From Syntrophomonas sp. UBA4911 (GTDB lineage: Bacteria; Bacillota; Syntrophomonadia; Syntrophomonadales; Syntrophomonadaceae): DNA of 5,948 bases. Made by a program: the position numbers and the translations under genes. Shown here piece by piece: positions 1-5,654 of this stretch. Numbering within the stretch: position 1 is the stretch's first letter; every line of letters starts with the position of its first letter. The stretch covers positions 3,483 to 9,430 of the forward strand of contig DHCD01000036.1 in NCBI GenBank assembly GCA_002398105.1, read 5' to 3'. Below the pieces are notes generated by a model that was not told the DNA's origin, searched no databases, and saw only the letters and a program-made list of their open reading frames with translations.

Positions 1-310
1 AATAGTCTCCATCAAAGTCTGCATCCGGTTCGGATATATCATCGTAATAATCTTCATCAGGGGCTGGGTTCAACTCGGCCGTACCAGCAGATTCATCGAA
101 AATAGTATTGAAACGCATTTCCTCGTCAGCGTAAACATATTCGTTAATTGTATCATTACATCCTTCTTCCAAACCTACCACATCAATAAATTCCGGAATA
201 TTTAGGTCCTCGAAATTATAATCATAGTAGCGGCCCGGAGGATTAACGGCATCAATTCTGCATTTGGCCGAACGAATCCTGACATATGGCATATGATTAA
301 AGGTCAGCAA
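1..310 (-). CDS. Acidic hypothetical protein, N-terminal part (cut by window edge)
   Basis: The reading frame stays open from a TTG codon at 310-308 to the window edge, giving 103 codons with no stop. The TTG is preferred because a very strong ribosome binding site, GGGAGGTGA (complement of 315-323), lies just upstream with ordinary spacing. An in-frame ATG at 292-290 has no such site. The visible protein begins MLTFNHMPYVRIRSAKCRID and becomes strongly acidic: about a quarter of the residues are Asp or Glu, and the last 20 or so are almost all acidic or Tyr. The few basic residues are near the N-terminus. Only two cysteines are seen, with no signal peptide or membrane segment. I do not recognise a family. 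It follows the DUF4489-like gene on the same strand but is separated from it by an intrinsic terminator, so it is probably transcribed independently, although no clear promoter was found. Confidence 0.68.
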   Translation of the reverse strand, partial: MLTFNHMPYVRIRSAKCRIDAVNPPGRYYDYNFEDLNIPEFIDVVGLEEGCNDTINEYVYADEEMRFNTIFDESAGTAELNPAPDEDYYDDISEPDADFDGDY

Positions 311-408
311 TAAATCACCTCCCTTCCGAGATAATAAAGAATCATTTTATTAGCCTGTTTCTGTTAAATATATGCGAAATTAAGAGAAAGGTTATTATCG
401 GTAGGGGT

Positions 409-447
409 AAAAAATATCCCTGGGTGAATCAGCATCCGTCCCAGGGA
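409..447 (-). terminator. Intrinsic terminator of the DUF4489-like gene
   Basis: An 8-bp perfect stem pairs TCCCTGGG (417-424) with CCCAGGGA (440-447) around a 15-nt loop. Read on the minus strand it is followed by TA and then six T (414-409). It lies 33 bp past the stop codon of the gene at 480-1067, where a Rho-independent terminator for that transcript would be expected. There is no T-run on the plus-strand side, so the signal is directional. Confidence 0.8.
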
Positions 448-479
448 CGTCAAGATTGCAGGAGCCCAAAAATCAGCTT

Positions 480-1067
480 TTAGTCATCCCGGCGGGCTAA
501 AGGGCCTACAGCCAAAGCGGTAATGGCGGCATTGCTGACAGCGGGATGATCAACATTGTTGGTTTCGGCATTGATGATTTCCACCACATAATGGCAGCAA
601 CCTGGACAATCCTGGCATTCGCAGAAAATAAAACCGAAAGAGTCAACTGTTTCAACTTTGATAAAATTTCCCCGGTTAATAGATACTGCGTCAGCATCCA
701 GTGGAGTGGGGATGCATAAACCACCACCATAAACTTCTATAAAACGTTCGTAATTCCAGGTGCCGAGGGGTATCCGGGCCCCGTTTTCACAGACTTTGAC
801 TAACTGAAAAGTAAGGCGCAGATCACTGGGGTAATAATCTGCTTCTTTAAATATGATCAGGCTGGAAAAATCAATCTTTACGGTTGGATGGACCAGCATT
901 CTGGTATCTATAGCTACACTGGCAACAACATAAGGATTAAATAGCTGCGATCCGGATTCGTTATGATCAGGCAAAACTACCCCGGTTCCGCTTCCGCAGG
1001 CTAATATGGTTTGATTCAGATGCTGCGGCTGCGGGGGGGATGAACAATTCATCTTGTAAGTAGACAT
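480..1067 (-). CDS. DUF4489-like cysteine-containing protein of unknown function
   Basis: A 195-residue protein starting MSTYKMNCSS. This ATG (1067) is chosen over an in-frame ATG ten codons upstream because AGGAGG (complement of 1075-1080) lies 7 nt before it, inside the longer reading. The body has the features I recall for the clostridial DUF4489 family: an early LACGSGTGVVLP segment, then ASVAIDTRMLVHPTVKIDFSS, then a predicted beta-rich core. The family name is from memory and was not searched. Cysteines concentrate near residues 155-165 (CECQDCPGCC), which could bind metal or form disulfides. The C-terminus is a small Ala-rich tail ending RRDD. No signal peptide or transmembrane segment is evident. 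The gene has its own putative promoter and terminator and so is a single-gene unit between the hydrogenase operon and the acidic protein gene. Function is unknown. Confidence 0.82.
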   Translation of the reverse strand: MSTYKMNCSSPPQPQHLNQTILACGSGTGVVLPDHNESGSQLFNPYVVASVAIDTRMLVHPTVKIDFSSLIIFKEADYYPSDLRLTFQLVKVCENGARIPLGTWNYERFIEVYGGGLCIPTPLDADAVSINRGNFIKVETVDSFGFIFCECQDCPGCCHYVVEIINAETNNVDHPAVSNAAITALAVGPLARRDD

Positions 1068-1164
1068 TAGAAAACCTCCTATTGTTATTTTGACCATAGA
1101 AAAATTTAATCAGCCCATTGTTTATTGTGGCTATTTGTGGATAAACTACCATGGCCTACCCTAT

Positions 1165-1194
1165 ATTATTCTGTACGGCTTGTGGGTGTTACAA
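1165..1194 (-). promoter_or_regulatory. Putative sigma-A-type promoter for the DUF4489-like gene
   Basis: Reading the minus strand, TTGTAA (complement of 1189-1194, 4/6 match to TTGACA) is followed after an 18-bp spacer by AATAAT (complement of 1165-1170, 5/6 match to TATAAT). It lies about 100 bp upstream of the ATG at 1067 and downstream of the hydrogenase terminator, so it is well placed to start the DUF4489-like transcript. The assignment rests on consensus matching only. A sporulation sigma factor could use a different site nearby. Confidence 0.4.
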
Positions 1195-1265
1195 ATGGAA
1201 TCCCGAGGTTTCCGGAAATGTGGCAATGGGATACGGAGTTTTGACAATCTGTTCTCTGAATGAGC

Positions 1266-1295
1266 AAAAAAATAGACTCTGTAAAAGAGTCTATT
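1266..1295 (-). terminator. Intrinsic terminator of the hydrogenase operon
   Basis: A 10-bp perfect stem pairs AATAGACTCT (1271-1280) with AGAGTCTATT (1286-1295) around a 5-nt loop. On the minus strand the stem leads into an uninterrupted run of seven T (1272-1266). It lies about 50 bp past the hydA stop codon and is a strong Rho-independent terminator for the hydC-hydB-hydA transcript. Confidence 0.88.
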
Positions 1296-1322
1296 AAAAG
1301 AGAGTGAATGAGATATGCATTA

Positions 1323-1340
1323 AACTAACCGAAGTTAGTT
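1323..1340 (-). other. C(UUCG)G tetraloop hairpin after hydA
   Basis: A 7-bp perfect stem, AACTAAC with GTTAGTT, closes a UUCG tetraloop with the stabilising C-G closing pair when read as minus-strand RNA. It begins 6 bp past the hydA stop codon. It lacks a following T-run, so it is not itself a terminator. It probably stabilises the 3' end of the hydrogenase mRNA or assists the true terminator just downstream. Confidence 0.6.
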
Positions 1341-1346
1341 GCATAT

Positions 1347-3071
1347 TTATAGATATTTTTTATTCTTGTCATGGTAATGAGTATGCAGCAACTCGTGGGA
1401 TTTGTGTCCCAGAGGTTCATGCAGGAACTCATCATAGAGAGTCTTGACTTCCGGATTTTCGTGAGATTTCCTGATGGCGCAATTCTCATCTTCCACATAG
1501 ATGCTTTCAATGCGTTCTACCCGTTTGGCGTTGACTTTGGTGATCGGCTGTCCGCCGCCGCCAATACAACCGCCGGGGCAGGCCATGATTTCGATAAAGT
1601 GATAGGGAGACTCGCCGGCCCTGACCTGATCCATCAGTTGGCGGGCGTTGGACAGGCCGTTGGCTATAGCCACCTTTACCTTGGTACCACTAAGGTCAAC
1701 TTCAGCTTCTTTGACGCCGGTAATGCCACGGGTCACTTCGAAGTTGACATTCTCCAGAGTCTGGCCGGTTACCACTTCGTAAACCGTCCTTAAGGCTGCT
1801 TCCATAACTCCGCCGGATGCGCCAAAGATAACGGCAGCACCGGTATAGGCTCCCATCCAGGAGTCAAAGCTGGATGGCGCCAGTTTGTCAAAGTCTATTC
1901 CGCTCATCCGGAATAAGCGTCCTATTTCTCTGGTGGTTAAAACCAGGTCTACATCCCGGTAGCCGCTGGCGTTCATTTCCGGCCTGGAAGCCTCGAACTT
2001 TTTAGCGGTACAGGGCATGATGGATACGGAGTAAATCTTGGCCGGGTCAATACCCATCTTATCCGTCCAGTAGGTCTTTACCAGCGAGCCAAACATCTGC
2101 TGCGGGGATTTACAGGTCGACAGATTATCCAGCAGATCAGGATAAAAAGTCTCACAGAAATTAATCCATCCCGGGCTGCAGGAGGTAAACATGGGTAGGG
2201 TGCCGCCCTCTTTAAGACGTTTTAAGAGTTCGTTGCCTTCTTCCAGAATGGTCAGGTCGGCAGTAAAGTTAGTATGCAGCACATGGTCAAAACCGACTTG
2301 TCTTAGTCCGGCGACAAAGACTTCCATGGGCATATCACCCGTTTTCATGCCCACTTCTTCACCAATAGCTGTTCTTACGGCAGGAGCAATCTGCGTTACC
2401 ACAATTTTATCCGGATCGGCAATGGCTGCCAGCAATTTATCAATTTCTTCCACTTCACCAATAGCTCCTACCGGGCAAGCGTGGACACACTGACCGCACA
2501 TGACGCAAGGGCTGTCCATCAGGTCACCGCCCATGGTCGGTACTACCATGGAATTAACTCCCCGGCTTTCCAGACCCAGAGCATTTACGCTTTGGACTAC
2601 TGAACAGGCGTCAATACAGCGGCGGCAGAGCACGCACTTGTCAGGGTCTCTGAATATGGACGGGGTAGAGTAGTCTTTTTTCAGACCTCTTACCTTCAGG
2701 GTAAAAGGATTGTCCCGGATGAAGTATTCATTGGCCAGATCCTGCAGTTCACAGTTGCCATTGCGGATACAATTTAGACAATCCTGGGGATGATGAGCCA
2801 GAATTAATTCCAGTATGGTTCTTCTGGCCTCTATTACCTTAGGAGTACGGGTTTTAACAACCATTCCTTCCATTACCGGCTGCGCACAGGCGGCTGGGAG
2901 AAGTCTGTTTCCTTCAACTTCACATACACATACCCGGCAGTTGGCTTTTACTGCCTGGTCGGGATGATAACAGAGTGTAGGAATTTTGACACCGACTTCT
3001 TTAGCTGCCTGCAGGATGGTCGAGCCTTCGGGAACGGATACCTTGATTCCGTCTATCGTTAGATTAACCAT
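1347..3071 (-). CDS. hydA: [FeFe]-hydrogenase catalytic subunit (HydA/HndD type)
   Basis: 574 residues, catalysing reversible 2H+ + 2e- to H2 in the cytoplasm as the hydrogen-activating subunit of an NAD-linked complex. Its length and residue numbering track Clostridium pasteurianum CpI closely. Domains in order: plant-type [2Fe-2S] (C34, C45, C48, C62); His-ligated [4Fe-4S] (H94, C98, C101, C107); two [4Fe-4S] clusters (C146/149/152/156 and C189/192/195/199); H-cluster domain with motif L1 TSCSPGW (296-302), L2 MPCTAKKFE (352-360) and L3 EIMACPGGCIGGGGQP (494-509); and a C-terminal small-subunit-like segment with SHENPEVKTLY. The proton-path residues of CpI all appear: C298, E278, E281, S318 and R285. 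The oddity is S299 in L1, where CpI has the ligand C300. The start ATG has AAGGAGGGA upstream. It is the last gene of the operon, 23 bp after hydB. No maturation genes (hydE, hydF, hydG) lie in the window. The family assignment is very secure. Confidence 0.97.
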   Translation of the reverse strand: MVNLTIDGIKVSVPEGSTILQAAKEVGVKIPTLCYHPDQAVKANCRVCVCEVEGNRLLPAACAQPVMEGMVVKTRTPKVIEARRTILELILAHHPQDCLNCIRNGNCELQDLANEYFIRDNPFTLKVRGLKKDYSTPSIFRDPDKCVLCRRCIDACSVVQSVNALGLESRGVNSMVVPTMGGDLMDSPCVMCGQCVHACPVGAIGEVEEIDKLLAAIADPDKIVVTQIAPAVRTAIGEEVGMKTGDMPMEVFVAGLRQVGFDHVLHTNFTADLTILEEGNELLKRLKEGGTLPMFTSCSPGWINFCETFYPDLLDNLSTCKSPQQMFGSLVKTYWTDKMGIDPAKIYSVSIMPCTAKKFEASRPEMNASGYRDVDLVLTTREIGRLFRMSGIDFDKLAPSSFDSWMGAYTGAAVIFGASGGVMEAALRTVYEVVTGQTLENVNFEVTRGITGVKEAEVDLSGTKVKVAIANGLSNARQLMDQVRAGESPYHFIEIMACPGGCIGGGGQPITKVNAKRVERIESIYVEDENCAIRKSHENPEVKTLYDEFLHEPLGHKSHELLHTHYHDKNKKYL

Positions 3072-3094
3072 TATATTCCCTCCTTCGCTCTTTC

Positions 3095-4318
3095 CTACAT
3101 CAATTTGGCATTATAGTCGGCTGCAAAGTGTTTGATGGTGGTAAGTACAGGCGCCGGTGCCGCCTGTCCCAAACCGCAGAGGCAGGCAATAGACATAACA
3201 TTGCCTAGTTTTTGCATCAGTGCGATATCCTTCATACTGCCGTTACCACTGTTTACTGATTCCATCAGTTCGTGCATACGGGCAGTACCTTCCCGACAAG
3301 GTGCACATTTGCCGCAGGACTCATGTTCAAAGAATTTAGCAATACGGGTAGTTACATCTACTATATCGCGGCTTTCATCAAGTACGAAAACGGCTCCGGA
3401 GCCTAAGGCAGCTCCGATAGCAGACATGTCGTCAAAAGCTACCGGCGTATCCAGAAGCGACTCGGGTATAAACGCACCGGAGGTTCCGCCTATCTGAACG
3501 GCTTTAAACTTCTTGTCTCCCGGGATACCGCCGCCAAACTGGAAGATGATTTCCCTGATGGTGGTATCGGTTGGTACCTCGAAGAAGGTTTTGTTATTAA
3601 TATCTCCGGTCAAAGTAAATACTTTGGTTCCCGGATAGGAGGACACACCGATACCTGCATACCACTCGGCTCCTTTCTCAAGGATTACCGGAATATTGGC
3701 AAAGGTTTCAACATTATTGACTATGGTTGGTTTCATCCATAAACCTTCGGATGGGGGATAAGGGGGCTTGAAGCGGGGTTCACCCCTGTTGCCCTCAATG
3801 GATTCAATTAAGGCAGTTTCCTCACCGCAGACATAGGCCCCGGCTCCGCTCCTTACCTCAATCTCAAACCCTTGCAGTAAGCCTTTGGCTTTAGCCTGGC
3901 TGATGGCGTTGTTCAATATATTGATTAACTGGGGATATTCCCCGCGCAGGTAGATAAAGCCCTGTTTTGATCCGATAGCGTAACCACAGATCGCCATTCC
4001 TTCAATCAGGGTGTGAGGATCATTTTCCATAATCAAACGGTCTTTATAAGTGCCGGGTTCGCCTTCATCCGCATTGCAGACCACATATTTTTCATCACCA
4101 GGGGCGCGATAAGCAAAAGACCATTTCTGACCGCAGTTAAAGCCTGCACCACCCCGGCCTCTTAGATTGGATTTCTTGATTTCATCAATAAGTGCTTCTT
4201 TATCCATACGGCCGGCTTTTTCCAGGGACTTATATCCCCCCTGGGCCATATAGTCTTCAATTTTCAAGGGATTGATTTTGCCGTAATTACGCAATACGAT
4301 TCGCATCTCTTCGGCCAT
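3095..4318 (-). CDS. hydB: NuoF-like FMN/NADH-binding hydrogenase subunit (HydB/HndC type, short form)
   Basis: 407 residues from MAEEMRIVLR. This ATG (4318) has AAGGAGG 7 nt upstream; an in-frame ATG 16 codons earlier reads through that site and is rejected. The subunit takes electrons from NADH to FMN and passes them to Fe-S clusters. Visible motifs are the FMN loop GRGGAGFNCGQKW near residue 54 (most relatives have PT where this has NC), NADEGEPGTYKDR near 82, GAYVCGEETALIESIEG near 160, and the [4Fe-4S] motif SCGKCAPCREGT near 333 with the fourth ligand in CLCGLGQ near 380. The protein stops soon after. It therefore lacks both the N-terminal thioredoxin-like [2Fe-2S] domain and the C-terminal tandem [4Fe-4S] domain of bifurcating HydB/HndC. 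It lies 49 bp after hydC and 23 bp before hydA. An annotation as a Complex I NuoF would be misleading, because no other nuo genes are present. Confidence 0.95.
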   Translation of the reverse strand: MAEEMRIVLRNYGKINPLKIEDYMAQGGYKSLEKAGRMDKEALIDEIKKSNLRGRGGAGFNCGQKWSFAYRAPGDEKYVVCNADEGEPGTYKDRLIMENDPHTLIEGMAICGYAIGSKQGFIYLRGEYPQLINILNNAISQAKAKGLLQGFEIEVRSGAGAYVCGEETALIESIEGNRGEPRFKPPYPPSEGLWMKPTIVNNVETFANIPVILEKGAEWYAGIGVSSYPGTKVFTLTGDINNKTFFEVPTDTTIREIIFQFGGGIPGDKKFKAVQIGGTSGAFIPESLLDTPVAFDDMSAIGAALGSGAVFVLDESRDIVDVTTRIAKFFEHESCGKCAPCREGTARMHELMESVNSGNGSMKDIALMQKLGNVMSIACLCGLGQAAPAPVLTTIKHFAADYNAKLM

Positions 4319-4367
4319 TTTTTGACCTCCTTTCTTTATGGTTGGAGTCTTGAGGTTCGCTAACAAA

Positions 4368-4811
4368 TTACTTATATTCTGCCAGAATGGAAGGTATCTT
4401 GCCTGGGCTTACATCAAGGTAAGGCTTGCCATTTATCGTAATTACAGGAGTTGCCTGACACTGTCCGACACATTCAGTATACTCCAGAGCAAACTGGCCA
4501 TCTGAGGTGCTTTCTCCCATCCTGATACCCAGCTCTTTCTCCAGTGCGGCCACAACATCGGCGGCGCCCGCTATATGGCAAGGGGCACTCTCGCATATTC
4601 TGATTACATTTTTCCCCCTGGATTCCACCGCAAACATAGAGTAAAAGGTAGCTACACCATAGGCTGTACTGGCAGGAACGTTAAAGGCTCGGGCTGCCTC
4701 AGCGACAGCTTCGACGGGCACATAACTCAATTCTTGCTGTACGGCATGAAAAGCTTCGATTAACCCTCCCGGTTTATCCGCATAGCTGGCGATAATTTGT
4801 TTATAGTCCAT
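4368..4811 (-). CDS. hydC: NuoE-like [2Fe-2S] hydrogenase subunit (HydC/HndA type)
   Basis: 147 residues from MDYKQIIASY. The ATG at 4811 is chosen because AAAGGAGGG (complement of 4820-4828) lies 8 nt upstream. An in-frame ATG 28 codons earlier would encode the ribosome binding site and has none of its own. The N-terminal helical half has the family pattern (AFHAVQQELSYVP, then STAYGVATFYSMF). The thioredoxin-like half carries the four [2Fe-2S] ligands: C73 and C78 in CESAPC, and C114 and C118 in ECVGQC. The length is normal for a stand-alone NuoE/HydC. It partners HydB as the small subunit of the NADH-oxidising module, and its cluster lies near the FMN. It is the first gene of the operon and is preceded by an unusually long structured intergenic region. 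Confidence 0.95.
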   Translation of the reverse strand: MDYKQIIASYADKPGGLIEAFHAVQQELSYVPVEAVAEAARAFNVPASTAYGVATFYSMFAVESRGKNVIRICESAPCHIAGAADVVAALEKELGIRMGESTSDGQFALEYTECVGQCQATPVITINGKPYLDVSPGKIPSILAEYK

Positions 4812-4929
4812 CTTTCTATCCCTCCTTTCTCTTAAGATATTGCTTGAAAAGCTATAACTGCAATGGAAGCCGCGATTTAAGCTGATACAAGTCATATAAC
4901 CTGTAGCGGGTATTGGAGGTAGCTCTTAA

Positions 4930-4966
4930 TCTTAAAAATGCCAGGAATCGAAGAAGATCCTGGCAT
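4930..4966 (-). terminator. Terminator-like hairpin upstream of hydC (possible attenuator)
   Basis: A 9-bp perfect stem pairs ATGCCAGGA (4938-4946) with TCCTGGCAT (4958-4966) around an 11-nt loop. On the minus strand the stem runs into TTTTTAAGATT. It lies about 120 bp upstream of the hydC start. It is either the end of a short separate transcript from the region to its right, or a conditional terminator in a long hydC leader. No alternative antiterminator pairing could be established by eye. Confidence 0.6.
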
Positions 4967-5160
4967 AAAGTTCAGAGCTAAATCGTACCCCAATCATACC
5001 CGACAAGTGGCGCGGGAATATCAATGCATCTCCAAATCCTTGGCAGGCAGTATTTTTCACTGCCTGATGCTGCGTGATCTTCTTTCCAAAAAAGGGAGGC
5101 GCAGGCGTTTCCCCCTTGAACCCTAAGGGCATAAAATTTTACCCCACGACCAATTGCCCA
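4930..5160 (-). other. Hairpin-rich block upstream of hydC, possible small RNA or regulatory leader
   Basis: Several pairings are visible on the minus strand: GGGCA (from about 5159) with TGCCC (about 5130-5126); AAGGG with CCCTT followed by a run of T (about 5118-5089); a perfect 8-bp hairpin CAGGCAGT/ACTGCCTG (5044-5066); CCCG/CGGG around 5000-5016; and the terminator-like hairpin at the left end. A 66-codon minus-strand frame (5132-4932, starting MPLGFKGETP) ends inside the T-run of that hairpin, and a 62-codon frame is open on the other strand. Neither has a good ribosome binding site or recognisable motif, so coding is doubtful. I checked it against T-box, FMN, cobalamin and tetrahydrofolate consensus motifs and saw no match. 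It could be an unknown leader element, a small RNA or a dispersed repeat. Confidence 0.35.
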
Positions 5161-5215
5161 TAGCGCTTACGCCTTAGGTCAACCGGCTCGAAGATACTGT
5201 TATTAAGCTGTATAA

Positions 5216-5233
5216 TTGTTAAAATTTTCACTA
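5216..5233. promoter_or_regulatory. Putative Rex (redox-sensing repressor) operator
   Basis: The 18-bp sequence TTGTTAAAATTTTCACTA has the Rex architecture of two 7-bp half-sites separated by 4 bp. Against the Firmicutes consensus TTGTGAANNNNTTCACAA each half matches 6 of 7, and the left half is a perfect match to the clostridial variant TTGTTAA. Rex is released from DNA by NADH and commonly controls NADH-reoxidising genes, including hydrogenases. The site is about 405 bp upstream of hydC, farther than usual, and would need a promoter here plus a long leader. A minus-strand -35-like TTAACA overlaps the site, but no good -10 follows at the right distance. Confidence 0.5.
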
Positions 5234-5301
5234 ACATTTACTTGATTTATGGCCCCCATTAATTACAAGCATTCTGCAATTATTCGTTAATTCCTCCTTA
5301 A

Positions 5302-5337
5302 TATAAAAAAATTTTGTTTCATCTATAAAAAATTTTG
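5302..5337. repeat. Direct repeat of A-tract motif, helically phased
   Basis: TATAAAAAAATTTTG (5302-5316) is repeated as TATAAAAAATTTTG (5324-5337). The A/T junctions are about 21 bp apart, close to two helical turns. Phased A-tracts of this type bend DNA and often lie upstream of promoters. On the minus strand they are about 70-120 bp upstream of the Rex-like site. Confidence 0.55.
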
Positions 5338-5489
5338 GCCACTAAAATATTTTAGCGCTGCACCCAATTTCTAAAGTACAGAGCCTGTATATAAGCCAAA
5401 GAAAATAAACAGGTTAAATAAGTAAACAGACGCAGAGGAACGCAGATTTGAAAGCATAACAGGGGTAAAATGCGCAGAGTAGACGAAAC

Positions 5490-5507
5490 CTGGCAGTACT
5501 CTGCCAG
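5490..5507. repeat. Perfect short inverted repeat (hairpin)
   Basis: CTGGCAG (5490-5496) and CTGCCAG (5501-5507) form a 7-bp stem with a TACT loop. There is no adjacent T-run on either strand, so it is not an obvious terminator. It resembles the hairpin at 5044-5066, and both are followed by CCTGATGCT. Confidence 0.55.
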
Positions 5508-5606
5508 CCCCCCTGATGCTTCCTGCGGTGGCTATTAAGGAATATTTATGCAGCCAAACTCCGCGTTATAACTAATCAAAGATTTCTACCGGCTATTTTC
5601 ATTTGC

Positions 5607-5654
5607 TGCCTGCCTGCTTGCTTGCTTGCTTGTGCCCTATGGGTATGCCCTATG
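5607..5654. repeat. TGCC/TGCT tetranucleotide microsatellite and adjoining 9-bp direct repeat
   Basis: Two TGCC units and four TGCT units run in tandem (5607-5630). They are followed at once by TGCCCTATG (5633-5641), repeated at 5646-5654 with a 13-bp period. The tract lies outside any supported gene. Such tracts are prone to slipped-strand length change, so copy number may vary between strains. Confidence 0.75.

Noticed and set aside
1136..1144. Perfect DnaA box (TTATCCACA on the minus strand)
   Set aside because: A single 9-bp match with no cluster of further boxes, no AT-rich unwinding region and no dnaA/dnaN nearby. A lone match is expected by chance.
1241..1246. Perfect TTGACA on the plus strand
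   Set aside because: No -10-like hexamer follows at 16-18 bp, and no plus-strand gene lies downstream.
1371..1793. 140-codon plus-strand frame antisense to hydA
   Set aside because: It is the shadow of a strongly conserved gene, with no ribosome binding site and no recognisable motifs.
3095..4811. Complex I (nuoEF) operon
   Set aside because: The NuoE- and NuoF-like genes run directly into an [FeFe]-hydrogenase gene and no other nuo genes are present, so they are hydrogenase subunits.
4938..5126. 62-codon plus-strand frame starting MPGIEEDPGI
   Set aside because: It lies opposite another open frame, starts inside a terminator hairpin, has no ribosome binding site, and ends in an unlikely Arg-rich string. 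It is best explained as a by-product of the hairpin block.
4930..5160. T-box, cobalamin, FMN or other known riboswitch
   Set aside because: Fragments such as GCGCCACTTG and GCCAGGA recall cobalamin-riboswitch elements, but their order and spacing are wrong and the other conserved boxes are absent.
5211..5216. Perfect TATAAT on the plus strand
   Set aside because: No -35 element at a suitable distance and no plus-strand gene downstream. It overlaps the Rex-like site and is probably part of an AT-rich minus-strand control region.
5293..5299. Orphan AAGGAGG ribosome binding site on the minus strand
   Set aside because: The nearest start-like codon (TTG) is too far away and opens a frame of only six codons; the next ATG gives 13 codons.
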